Positions 1-7,168 of a stretch of 16,904 nucleotides of DNA are shown in pieces. Numbering within the stretch: the first letter of the stretch is position 1; the number at the start of each line of letters is the position of its first letter. Made by a program: the position numbers and the translations under genes. A model generated the notes under the pieces. It saw only the letters and a program-made list of their open reading frames with translations, was not told where the DNA came from and made no database searches. This DNA is from UBA11663 sp049616325 (lineage in GTDB: Bacteria > Bacteroidota > Bacteroidia > Flavobacteriales_D > Sanyastnellaceae), in contig JBMZHG010000036.1 in NCBI GenBank assembly GCA_049616325.1, positions 1 to 16,904 on the forward strand, in the 5' to 3' direction.

Positions 1-245
1 GCTGCAGCAAGTCTGCCGGAGCTTCTGCTTCTACGGACGCGAAGGGCGCTTCTTGCGACAAGTCGAAGTCCACTTCGGGCTGCTGCTCCAAGGGTGCCTC
101 AGCGTCAACCGACGCCAAAGGTGCTTCGTGCAGCAAGTCTGCGTCAAGCGGATGTTGCTCCAAGGGCGCGGCTGCCAACACCGACAACAAGAAGAAGGGC
201 CGCAAGAGAGGCAACAAGACTTCCGGTCTCTCTGGCAGCAACTGA
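1..245 (+). CDS. Cys/Ser/Lys/Gly-rich repeat protein, C-terminal fragment
   Basis: This is the last 80 codons of a gene whose start lies outside the window. The reading frame begins at base 3 and stops with TGA at 243-245. The protein is built from degenerate units of 24-25 residues: GASASTDAKGASC occurs twice, 25 residues apart, and each copy is followed by a GCCSK motif. A decayed third unit ends in a strongly basic tail (NKKKGRKRGNK). The paired cysteines and lysines suggest metal binding or a structural, surface-exposed tail, but no enzymatic domain is visible and I do not recognise the family. The other two forward frames across this stretch lack the repeat logic. Tandem hairpins with a T-tract follow directly, which supports this as the true gene end. 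Function is unknown; the coding call rests on the periodic repeat and the terminator. Confidence 0.7.
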   Translation, partial: CSKSAGASASTDAKGASCDKSKSTSGCCSKGASASTDAKGASCSKSASSGCCSKGAAANTDNKKKGRKRGNKTSGLSGSN

Positions 246-255
246 TTGATTTGAC

Positions 256-307
256 CTTGGCTTCGGCCGAGTGAGAAAGGGGCGGCAGAGATGCGGCCCC
301 TTTTTTT
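256..307 (+). terminator. Tandem hairpins with T-tract (intrinsic terminator)
   Basis: A 6-bp stem with a TTCG tetraloop (256-261 with 266-271) is followed by an 8-bp stem, AAAGGGGC at 276-283 with GCCCCTTT at 296-303, running into seven T (301-307). It lies just after the stop at 245 and ends the left-edge gene before the tRNA. Confidence 0.85.
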
Positions 308-384
308 GTGGTCCTTGGCCAGGGGAGTGGCCGTTGCGCCACATCTTTGTCCTCAACTTCAGGACGCCGGCGGGCGAACTGATT

Positions 385-458
385 GGTCCCATAGCTCAAC
401 AGGATAGAGCATCTGCCTTCTAAGCAGACGGTTCGGGGTTCGAGTCCCTGTGGGATCG
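385..458 (+). tRNA. tRNA-Arg (anticodon UCU)
   Basis: A complete 74-nt cloverleaf can be folded by hand. The acceptor stem is GGTCCCA (385-391) with TGGGATC (451-457), including one G:U pair. The D stem is GCTC/GAGC (394-397 with 407-410). The anticodon stem is TCTGC/GCAGA (412-416 with 424-428) around loop CTTCTAA, giving anticodon TCT at 419-421, which reads AGA codons. A 5-nt variable loop precedes the T stem CGGGG/CCCTG with loop TTCGAGT (439-445). The discriminator base is G458 and CCA is not encoded. It stands alone between a terminator and the compositionally unusual tail-collar gene. Confidence 0.97.
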
Positions 459-601
459 CTAGGTTTCAGAATTGTATTGGTCTGCGACGGGAAGCGGCTC
501 GAGAGTTTTGGACGTGATGAAAGAGATCAAGGTGAATCTCGATGAGTGAGGCTTCATTCTCACCATGTATGTGTACGCTTTGAGCAGCTAGACATCTGTC
601 G

Positions 602-608
602 TATCTTA
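602..608 (+). promoter_or_regulatory. Candidate -7 promoter box (TATCTTA)
   Basis: It resembles the Bacteroidota TAnnTTTG element and lies 21 nt before the ATG at 630, matching the placement upstream of other genes here. No clear -33 element was seen. The region 459-601 between the tRNA and this box holds nothing else I can support. Confidence 0.35.
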
Positions 609-629
609 AAGGTCCTCAAACCAAGACCA

Positions 630-1955
630 ATGAAACGACTTGTTGCTTTGCTGATGTGTGCTGTGAGCCTTGGAGCTTCTGCACAGGTTACTTACCCATA
701 CAATCCTGATGAAGATGGCAATGGGCAAATTGCTGTTGGTGATCTGCAAGGGATTCTCGCCACTTACGGCAACGAGTTCTCGCCATCGGAAATACTCGTG
801 GACGGAGAGACTTTGACTACTGTTCTCACGCAGTTGCAAAACAGCATTGATAGCCTTTCTGGTCTCACAGGAGGCGGTGGTAGCGTCTTGGATATGCCGC
901 TTGGGACCATTCTGCCTATTGCGACAGAATCTGTTCCCGAAGGCTGGATGCTATGCGACGGAAGGGAAATCTCCATTGAAGAGTACCAAGGCCTTTACGA
1001 TCTGATTGGGACCATCTATGGAGCGGGAGACAGCGCCTTTTGGGCTCAGGTGTTCTTTCCAGCGACCACGTTCAATATCCCTGATCTAAGGGGTCGAACC
1101 ATCATCGGAGCAGATGACATGGGGGGAGAACCATCAGAGGTCCTTCTCGAACATGGAGGAGAGTTAGGTGAAACAGGTGGTGCTGAGATGCACCAATTGT
1201 CCTTGGAAGAATCACCCCATGGTGAACTGAATGTTGTCCTCATGGAGGGATCTGGATGGCCCAAAGCGTGCAACTCATGCACTGGCACGTCGATTTCCTC
1301 TCAAACGATTTCAAACGGTGGCGGCGATCAACCACACAACAATATGCAGCCTTACATGGCGCTGAACTACATGATGAAGGTGCAGACAGCGGAAGACGTT
1401 TTTCAACTCTTGGAAAATCAGATATCCAATCTTCAAGGTCAATTGGATAGCCTTTCACAAAGCCCTCCGTCCTATGAATTAGGCCAATTTCAAGGTCATG
1501 GATGTTCAGCAACATCTCCGTCAGGTGGGGCAGGTGGTCAAATCATGTTTTGTGACGTTGTGGACTCAATTTTTGTTCCAAGTGGGTACTTTTTTGAGTT
1601 AACAATTGGTTACCACCTGAGTTTTTCTGGGTACGGAAGGAGTGCAAAGTGTGAGCTTTTCGTATCCGATGACAATGGAGGGCCTGTTTCAGGTGTATTC
1701 AGAGCTAGTGATGGCGCCACAGGAATTTCATCGTCTATATCGCGCAACTTTCAACTGCCCAGCCAAAGTACTGCGACGTCCAGTCACAGCACGAGCGGAA
1801 ACTTCTCCTTTCGTTTTGTATCGACATCAGACACAACACTGGTTCTGACGAGGCAAGTAAGTGGGAACACTATTAACTACGCTTATTGCACGGGAAACAA
1901 CTGTGGTGGTGTGTCGGGAAGTATGACTATGGCCTATGAATTGTATAAGCCTTAA
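630..1955 (+). CDS. Secreted phage tail-collar domain protein
   Basis: A predicted 441-residue exported protein. The start at ATG 630 is chosen because it gives a clean signal peptide (MKRLVALLMCAVSLGASAQ); the in-frame GTG at 546 would bury it behind 28 residues. A single EF-hand or dockerin-like loop, DEDGNGQIAVGD, follows at residues 27-38. Residues about 91-165 match the tail-collar fold (PF07484): PLGTILP, then PEGWMLCDGR at 103-112, then FNIPDLRGRTIIG at 148-160. The family's usual downstream motif, QPYMALNYMMK, follows near residues 243-253. A short heptad-like stretch (LLENQISNLQGQLDSL) suggests trimerisation before a C-terminal beta-rich domain that I do not recognise. Tail-collar proteins are trimeric fibre or adhesin parts; here a signal peptide points to a host surface or secreted role rather than a virion. 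Base composition is clearly AT-richer than in neighbouring genes, which suggests transfer. Confidence 0.85.
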   Translation: MKRLVALLMCAVSLGASAQVTYPYNPDEDGNGQIAVGDLQGILATYGNEFSPSEILVDGETLTTVLTQLQNSIDSLSGLTGGGGSVLDMPLGTILPIATESVPEGWMLCDGREISIEEYQGLYDLIGTIYGAGDSAFWAQVFFPATTFNIPDLRGRTIIGADDMGGEPSEVLLEHGGELGETGGAEMHQLSLEESPHGELNVVLMEGSGWPKACNSCTGTSISSQTISNGGGDQPHNNMQPYMALNYMMKVQTAEDVFQLLENQISNLQGQLDSLSQSPPSYELGQFQGHGCSATSPSGGAGGQIMFCDVVDSIFVPSGYFFELTIGYHLSFSGYGRSAKCELFVSDDNGGPVSGVFRASDGATGISSSISRNFQLPSQSTATSSHSTSGNFSFRFVSTSDTTLVLTRQVSGNTINYAYCTGNNCGGVSGSMTMAYELYKP

Positions 1956-1973
1956 GCTATGAATCGATTCTTC

Positions 1974-2009
1974 ACACTTCACTGCATAAGCTTCTGTAGT
2001 GAAGTGTGG
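1974..2009. repeat. Perfect 11-bp inverted repeat downstream of the tail-collar gene
   Basis: CACACTTCACT at 1974-1984 pairs exactly with AGTGAAGTGTG at 1999-2009 across a 14-nt loop, 18 nt after the stop codon. No T-tract follows on either strand, so it is not a textbook intrinsic terminator. It may stabilise the mRNA end or help factor-dependent termination. Nothing else could be assigned in 2010-2199. Confidence 0.6.
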
Positions 2010-2199
2010 CAGAAAAGTTGGTTCGCAGCGAACAGGGCGGCTCGACCCTCCAATTGCTCACGCTGCTGTTGGTGGATGCAGCCGTGTTAAATACGCAGGG
2101 GCGTTCGTGACACGCTGTTTGGGACCTCAAAATCAGGCATTCGAGGGCCTCGTCGTCCCTGAAACGCTAGCGCGGCGAGATGGGCAGTCTTTTGCAGGT

Positions 2200-2207
2200 T
2201 ATCTTTC
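2200..2207 (+). promoter_or_regulatory. Candidate -7 promoter box (TATCTTTC)
   Basis: It matches TAnnTTTG at all but the last base and lies 17 nt upstream of the chosen CotH start at 2225. Its position argues for the ATG at 2225 rather than the in-frame ATG at 2180, which would lie upstream of the box. Confidence 0.4.
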
Positions 2208-2224
2208 TTGTTGAAGAAAACGCG

Positions 2225-4810
2225 ATGGACAAATTCTTGAAGGGAGAAATCCAAGGTTGGAGTTGGACGGCATGGCTGATGCTCTGCGTTTCGGCTTGTT
2301 CGTGGGCGCAAGTGCCGGTGGACCACTGGGAAGCGGTGGTGCAGGACGGAACGACGTGGAAGTACTTGGTTCCGACGTTTCAGCCGGTAGGGTATTGGAC
2401 CTCTGGAAATTTTGCCGACGGCACGTGGGCGGAAGGGCCCTCCGGATTTGGGTACGGGGATGGAGACGACGCCACGGAGGTGCCGGCTACGACGAGCATC
2501 TACCTGCGTCACACGTTTTCCGTGGACGACTTGAGCGCGTTTTCACGGGCGGTGTTGGCGGTCGATTACGACGACGGCTATGTGGCGTACTTAAACGGCA
2601 TGGAAGTGGCGCGGGGAAACGCAGGGGAGCCCGGGGAAGTGCTCATGTGGAACGCGGTGCTGGACAACTGGCACGAAGCGGTCCTTTACGCGGGCGGGAC
2701 GCCCGACCTCGTGGAACTGGACATGGCGAGCGTGCTCGTGGAAGGAGAGAATTGCTTGGCAATCGAGGTCCACAACGTGAACGCGACGTCGTCAGACTTG
2801 ACGGCCCGTCCGTTCCTTTTTCTAGGCGCGACGACGCCGGCCAGCACGTTCGAAGCGCCGCCCTCGTGGTTCGTGCCTCCTGGATCTCCTCTGCCGCAAA
2901 TCACCTTCCACCTGAACATGGCCAACGAGGACGTCTCGCCCGAGGGCGTCTTTCTTGCGGGGGGCGGAAGTTTTGGGATGCCGGGAGATTTTCCGATGTC
3001 GGACGACGACGGGGACGGGGTTTGGACGATCACGGTCGAGGTGCCGGCCGGTTTCACGAGCCACTACACCTTCACCAACGGCGCGTGCCAAGATTGGAGC
3101 TGCAAGGAAGACCTCTCCGGGCAGGACTGCGCCGACCCCAACAATTGGAACGACCGGTACATCGAAAACGTCACGGGCCCGGTGGTGGTCAGCACGTGCT
3201 TCGCGCAGTGCACCACAGACGGTTCGTGCCTCGCATTGCCCGGATGCATGGACGAGGCGGCCATCAATTACAACCCTTCGGCGACCGTGGACGACGGGAC
3301 GTGCGTGGTGTTTGGGGAATCCAACCTGCCAATCATCCAAATCACCACCGTCGACCCCATTGTCGACGACCCGCGCGTGGTGGGCAACATGAAGGTGACC
3401 AACCTTCCGGGAGGATTGAACACCCTCGCGGACGTGCCCAACGAATTCGACGGCCAAATCACCATTGAAATCCGCGGCTCGTCGTCCCAGTTTTTCCCCA
3501 AGCAATCGTACGCGCTCGAGACCCAGACGCCGCTCGGGGACAACGCCAACGTCTCGCTTCTCGGCATGCCCGCCGAGAACGACTGGATCTTGCACGGGCC
3601 GTATTCGGACAAGTCGTTGATGCGCAACGCCGTCATTTTTGAGCTTGGCGACCGGATTGAACGCTACACCACACGCAGGCGGTATTGCGAACTCTACCTC
3701 AACGGAAACTACCGCGGGGTATACATGCTGATGGAGAACATCAAGCGGGACGTCAACCGCGTCGACATTGCCAACCTGTTGCCTGCGGACACGCTCGGCG
3801 ACGAACTTACGGGCGGGTACATCTTGAAAGTGGACCGCCTGCAGGGGGACTTCGAAGCGGGTTGGACTTCTCCCTACCCGCGGCTCGGAGGAGATGCGCA
3901 AGTGATTCAGTTGCACAAGCCTGAGGCCGACAGCCTGCATCCCCTTCAGCTGAATTACATCGAGCAGCATTTCACGGCGTTTGAAAACGCGCTGGCCGGA
4001 GCGGACTTTGCCGATCCCGAACTGGGGTACGCCTCGTTCGTCGACGTTCCGTCGTTCATTCAGATGTACTTCGCCAACGAGATCACCAAGAACGTCGACG
4101 CTTACCGCCTCAGCACCTACTTCTACAAAGAGAAGGACTCCGACGGAGGCCAAATCGTGATGGGGCCCTGGTGGGACTACAACTTGGGGTTTGGCAACTC
4201 GGACGGATGCGACAGTTTTTTGACGTACGGGTTCGAGTCGGACTCGCCGTGTCAAGTGCTGCACCCGTTCTGGTGGGAACGGCTGCGCGAAGACCCCAAT
4301 TACACGGGCTTGACGCGTTGCATGTGGGACGACTACCGTTCCGACGTGTGGAGCGACGAAAGCGTAGACACCATCATCGATTCACTCGCCACACTGCTCG
4401 AAGCTCCCGCCCAGCGCGACCACACCCGGTGGCCACGACTCGGTCAATACGTCTGGCCCAACGTGTTCATCGGCCAGACCTACGACGAGGAGGTGGAGTT
4501 TTTGCGTGGGTGGATTCACGACCGCATGGCGTGGCTGGACGAGAACATCCAAGGGCAGTGCATTCAAGGATGCACGGACGAGACGGCCTGCAACTACGCA
4601 CCCGCAGCGCTTTACGACGACGGGAGCTGCGAACCTTGTGCATGTCCAGGCGACCTCGACGGCGATCAAGCCGTGGGGGTGTCGGACATCCTTGCGGGAC
4701 TCGCGGAATTTGGGTGCTTGACCGGGTGCTCCGCCGACGTGGACGGCGACGGGCAGGTGACGGTGGCGGACTTCCTTGACATCCTGTCGCTCTACGGAAC
4801 GGTCTGCTGA
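2225..4810 (+). CDS. Secreted CotH-kinase family protein with dockerin-like C-terminus
   Basis: A predicted 861-residue exported protein. ATG 2225 gives a signal-like N-terminus ending near CSWAQ (residue 29). Domains in order: a galactose-binding-like beta-sandwich (about 35-205, with GFGYGDGDDAT and VDYDDGYVAYLNG); a second beta module of carbohydrate-binding type (about 220-330, starting ITFHLNMANEDVSPEGVFLAGG in two parts); one Cys repeat, GCMDEAAINYNPSAT, near 339; the CotH domain (about 365-700); another Cys repeat at 782; and two dockerin-like loops at 810 and 838. CotH residues visible include K426 (FFPKQSYALE), D462 (DKSLMRN), E504 (YMLMENIK) and D651 (PWWDYNLGFG). CotH proteins are atypical kinases, known from spore-coat protein phosphorylation. 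The substrate here is unknown; neighbouring Ser/Thr-rich secreted proteins are only a guess. There is no T9SS sorting domain; the protein ends in YGTVC. Confidence 0.9.
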   Translation: MDKFLKGEIQGWSWTAWLMLCVSACSWAQVPVDHWEAVVQDGTTWKYLVPTFQPVGYWTSGNFADGTWAEGPSGFGYGDGDDATEVPATTSIYLRHTFSVDDLSAFSRAVLAVDYDDGYVAYLNGMEVARGNAGEPGEVLMWNAVLDNWHEAVLYAGGTPDLVELDMASVLVEGENCLAIEVHNVNATSSDLTARPFLFLGATTPASTFEAPPSWFVPPGSPLPQITFHLNMANEDVSPEGVFLAGGGSFGMPGDFPMSDDDGDGVWTITVEVPAGFTSHYTFTNGACQDWSCKEDLSGQDCADPNNWNDRYIENVTGPVVVSTCFAQCTTDGSCLALPGCMDEAAINYNPSATVDDGTCVVFGESNLPIIQITTVDPIVDDPRVVGNMKVTNLPGGLNTLADVPNEFDGQITIEIRGSSSQFFPKQSYALETQTPLGDNANVSLLGMPAENDWILHGPYSDKSLMRNAVIFELGDRIERYTTRRRYCELYLNGNYRGVYMLMENIKRDVNRVDIANLLPADTLGDELTGGYILKVDRLQGDFEAGWTSPYPRLGGDAQVIQLHKPEADSLHPLQLNYIEQHFTAFENALAGADFADPELGYASFVDVPSFIQMYFANEITKNVDAYRLSTYFYKEKDSDGGQIVMGPWWDYNLGFGNSDGCDSFLTYGFESDSPCQVLHPFWWERLREDPNYTGLTRCMWDDYRSDVWSDESVDTIIDSLATLLEAPAQRDHTRWPRLGQYVWPNVFIGQTYDEEVEFLRGWIHDRMAWLDENIQGQCIQGCTDETACNYAPAALYDDGSCEPCACPGDLDGDQAVGVSDILAGLAEFGCLTGCSADVDGDGQVTVADFLDILSLYGTVC

Positions 4811-4825
4811 TTTCCTCGGGTGGGG

Positions 4826-4832
4826 TACCTTG
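4826..4832 (+). promoter_or_regulatory. Candidate -7 promoter box (TACCTTG), near-leaderless placement
   Basis: TACCTTG ends 5 nt before the ATG at 4838. If it acts as a TAnnTTTG-type element, transcription would begin at or very near the start codon. It also disfavours the in-frame GTG at 4820, which lies upstream of the box. Confidence 0.4.
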
Positions 4833-4837
4833 CGGAC

Positions 4838-5743
4838 ATGACGTATTCTGTGATTGTGTTCCGACGCTCCTTTTGGATGCTGGCCTTTGCATTGCTTGCT
4901 TTGGGTTCCGCCGTCGCCCAAGGAGGCGACCGGTACGTATGCCTAACGTTGGAATCGGGAGTTGTTCGCTGCGGCTACCTCACGGGAGATGACGGCCGGG
5001 AAATCACCTTGGATACGCCCGACATGGGCAAGCTCATCGTGCCCAAGGTCAACGTCATTCGGATGGTGGATGCACCGGCAGGCACGCGCGGTGGGGGGAG
5101 TGGAACGGACATTGAATTGTCCGATCGCATGGTGCAGGACGACCGTTCGCTTCAAGCGACGCGTTACTTTTTCGCACCTTCAGCGCACCCTTTGCGTCAA
5201 GGCGAGGGCTACGCTTCGTTGTGCATCCTCGGCATTGGAAACGTAAGCTACGGTCTTACAGACAACCTCATTGGCGGACTCAGTGCTTCTCCTTTGGGTG
5301 CTGGGCTTACGGTGAAAGCAAGCACACGGCTTTCAGACAAGGTTCGGGCCTCGGTGGGAGGGCTCGCCCAAATCGGCTGGGCCGGAGGCGGCATCGTGTT
5401 TCCGTTTGTCAACGTGACCAAGGGCGACGAGAACAACCACTTCACCGTCGCCGCGGGGTACCTAGGGGGAACCAACGAAAACGGATTCGACTCCGAAGAA
5501 ATCAGCTCACCCATGCTCAACTTCAGCGGTTGCGTGCAAGTGGCAGACAATTCGTGGTTCATGACGGAGAACTACTACTTCTTCAATCCGGAGTTCTTTC
5601 CGGTGAATGTGGTGGGCTCGATCGGTCTGAGGGTGTGGCGTCCGGTCAAGCAGAGATTGCAGGAATATGCATTCATGATGTTTGTCGACGAGTACGGGGA
5701 TGCGACACCTGTGCCGTGGATCAGCTACACGTGGCCCTTCTGA
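4838..5743 (+). CDS. Exported beta-rich protein, LSm-like N-terminus and probable outer-membrane barrel
   Basis: A predicted 301-residue protein beginning with a signal peptide (MTYSVIVFRRSFWMLAFALL, cleavage near GSAVAQ at residue 28). Residues about 32-75 form a short beta segment with the pattern 'L..G....G.L......I.L.T...G.LIVPK..I', resembling the small LSm-like domains of exported Bacteroidota proteins that read a polymer or peptide strand. From about residue 105 the chain is rich in Gly and alternating hydrophobics (GLTDNLIGGLSASPLG, KVRASVGGLAQIG, FTVAAGYLGG) and ends in aromatic Trp-Pro-Phe, as outer-membrane beta-barrels often do. No family name is recognised. It starts 27 nt after the CotH stop but has its own promoter-like box, so co-transcription is possible but not shown. 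A soluble beta-sandwich is the main alternative. Confidence 0.65.
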   Translation: MTYSVIVFRRSFWMLAFALLALGSAVAQGGDRYVCLTLESGVVRCGYLTGDDGREITLDTPDMGKLIVPKVNVIRMVDAPAGTRGGGSGTDIELSDRMVQDDRSLQATRYFFAPSAHPLRQGEGYASLCILGIGNVSYGLTDNLIGGLSASPLGAGLTVKASTRLSDKVRASVGGLAQIGWAGGGIVFPFVNVTKGDENNHFTVAAGYLGGTNENGFDSEEISSPMLNFSGCVQVADNSWFMTENYYFFNPEFFPVNVVGSIGLRVWRPVKQRLQEYAFMMFVDEYGDATPVPWISYTWPF

Positions 5744-5844
5744 GGGTGTTGATGGGACACGAGTTGCTCATGTCGTGGAGGCACAATAGCTTCGCAGAAG
5801 AGGCTTGACCTCACCCCGGACAATGATCCCCGGGAACTCCTGAA

Positions 5845-5851
5845 TTTCTTG
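5845..5851 (+). promoter_or_regulatory. Candidate promoter box before amt (TTTCTTG)
   Basis: A weaker match to TACCTTG, placed exactly 5 nt before the ATG at 5857, the same spacing as at 4826-4838. The 5744-5844 interval shows no strong terminator and no other supported element. Confidence 0.25.
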
Positions 5852-5856
5852 GACAC

Positions 5857-7152
5857 ATGGGCAGAAAGAGCAACTTTCTGGCGTTGGCATTGTTGGTGCC
5901 GGCACTTTGGTTTTTAGGCACGTCGTACGGGGCGGCCACAGACGAAGCAGCGTTGGCTGCACTGGATTCGGGCGACACTGCGTGGATGGTGGTCGCGAGC
6001 GCGTTTGTCTTGTTGATGACGCCGGGTTTGGCCTTCTTCTACGGGGGGATGGTCGATCGAAAACACATCATCTCCACCATGCTTCAAAGCTTTGTGGCGC
6101 TTGGCGTGATCAGCGTGATTTGGGTGCTGGTGGGCTTCAGCCTGTGCTTTGGCGAAAGCCTTGGTGGGGTGATCGGCGATCCGAGGACATTTCTGGCGTT
6201 TCGCGGGGTGGGATTGAGTCCCAACGCAGACTTCGCAGGCACGATTCCGTTCCTTCTGTTTGCGTTGTTTCAGCTCAAGTTTGCCATCATCACGCCTGCG
6301 CTGATCACGGGCAGCATGGCCGGGCGGGTGCGCTTCCGGGCCTACATCCTGTTCATGGTGCTGTTCGCGCTGATCGTCTACCCGCCGTTGTGCCACATGA
6401 CGTGGCATCCAGACGGGTTGCTTCGTCAGTGGGGTGTCCTGGATTTTGCAGGGGGAACCGTGGTGCACATGTCGGCGGGGTGCGCGGCCTTGGCGGGCGC
6501 GTTGTTCCTCGGTCGCCGCATGGAAGGGGAGGTGTCCCCGGCCAACATTCCTTTTGTGATCCTGGGAACGGGATTGCTGTGGTTTGGTTGGTTTGGGTTC
6601 AACGCAGGATCGGCGTTTTCTGCAGGAGCGGATGCGGTGGTGGCCTTTGCCAACACCAACCTCGCGTCCGCAACCGCCATGATCACGTGGATTTTCTTCG
6701 ACCGCTACCGTGACCGGAAGATGTCGGCCGTGGGTGCGTGCATCGGTGCGGTGGTTGGCCTGGTGGCCATCACGCCAGCGGCCGGATTTGTGAGCCTGGG
6801 AGACAGCGTGCTGATTGGTTTTGTGGCCTCCCTCGTCAGCAACTTGGTCATAGACCTGTTCCACAAATCCGGAAGGGTGGACGACACGTTGGACGTCTTT
6901 GCCAGCCACGGGGTGGGCGGCATGGTGGGCATGGTGCTTACCGGCGTATTCGCTGCGGAAGTGGGGTTGGCGTCAGGCGAAACCGCCACCTTCCTCAAGC
7001 ATCTTGCGGCGCTTGTGGCGGTGGCGGTTGGTGCCTTTGGCCTGAGTTACGTCCTGTTTGTGGTGGTCAATTCGCTGATTCCCATGCGCGTCACGAGCAA
7101 ACAGGAGGAGCGGGGTCTGGACGACAGCCAGCACGGAGAGAAGCTGCACTGA
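5857..7152 (+). CDS. amt: Ammonium transporter Amt
   Basis: A 431-residue polytopic inner-membrane protein, full length for the Amt/MEP/Rh family. It starts with a hydrophobic segment that may be a cleaved signal peptide, as in AmtB, followed by about eleven hydrophobic helices. Family signatures are clear: GLAFFYGGMV near the first pore helix, the Amt signature DFAGGTVVHMSAGCAALAG carrying the first pore histidine, GTGLLWFGWFGFNAGSA, and DVFASHGVGGMVGMVLTGVFA carrying the second pore histidine. The cytoplasmic tail ends EERGLDDSQHGEKLH, the conserved form that couples subunits in the trimer. It moves ammonium across the membrane for nitrogen assimilation. GlnK, the usual partner gene, is not next to it: the next gene is convergent and unrelated. 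It faces that gene across only 12 nt, sharing a hairpin. Confidence 0.97.
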   Translation: MGRKSNFLALALLVPALWFLGTSYGAATDEAALAALDSGDTAWMVVASAFVLLMTPGLAFFYGGMVDRKHIISTMLQSFVALGVISVIWVLVGFSLCFGESLGGVIGDPRTFLAFRGVGLSPNADFAGTIPFLLFALFQLKFAIITPALITGSMAGRVRFRAYILFMVLFALIVYPPLCHMTWHPDGLLRQWGVLDFAGGTVVHMSAGCAALAGALFLGRRMEGEVSPANIPFVILGTGLLWFGWFGFNAGSAFSAGADAVVAFANTNLASATAMITWIFFDRYRDRKMSAVGACIGAVVGLVAITPAAGFVSLGDSVLIGFVASLVSNLVIDLFHKSGRVDDTLDVFASHGVGGMVGMVLTGVFAAEVGLASGETATFLKHLAALVAVAVGAFGLSYVLFVVVNSLIPMRVTSKQEERGLDDSQHGEKLH

Positions 7153-7168
7153 GGCATCACGGCCTCAG
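7149..7168. terminator. Shared hairpin spanning two convergent stop codons
   Basis: CTGAGGC (7149-7155) pairs perfectly with GCCTCAG (7162-7168) around a 6-nt loop. The stop codon of amt (7150-7152) and that of the minus-strand LRR gene (7165-7167) lie in opposite arms. No T-tract is present on either side, so termination would be weak or factor-assisted. Confidence 0.5.

Noticed and set aside
517..549. Ten-codon open frame MKEIKVNLDE before the tail-collar gene
   Set aside because: Too short to support without conservation or expression data, and it lies upstream of the likely promoter box of the next gene.
546..629. Upstream GTG start for the tail-collar gene
   Set aside because: It would add 28 residues ahead of a perfect signal peptide and lies upstream of the candidate promoter box.
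2022..2060. Possible tRNA remnant or att site (T-arm-like GGGCGGCTCGACCCT)
   Set aside because: No matching acceptor or anticodon arm, and no stretch identical to the 3' end of the tRNA-Arg was found downstream, so an integration footprint is not supported.
2822..4264. Long open frame of 480 codons on the minus strand opposite the CotH gene
   Set aside because: Composition is dominated by Val, Arg and His with no domain or signal; it is a shadow of the high-GC CotH reading frame, which has clear family motifs.
5744..5856. Possible terminator or riboswitch before amt
   Set aside because: Only short, weak stems (for example 5-bp CCCGG/CCGGG) were found, with no T-tract or recognisable riboswitch core.
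5914..6909. Minus-strand open frame of 331 codons opposite amt
   Set aside because: His/Arg/Gln-rich nonsense opposite an unmistakable ammonium transporter.
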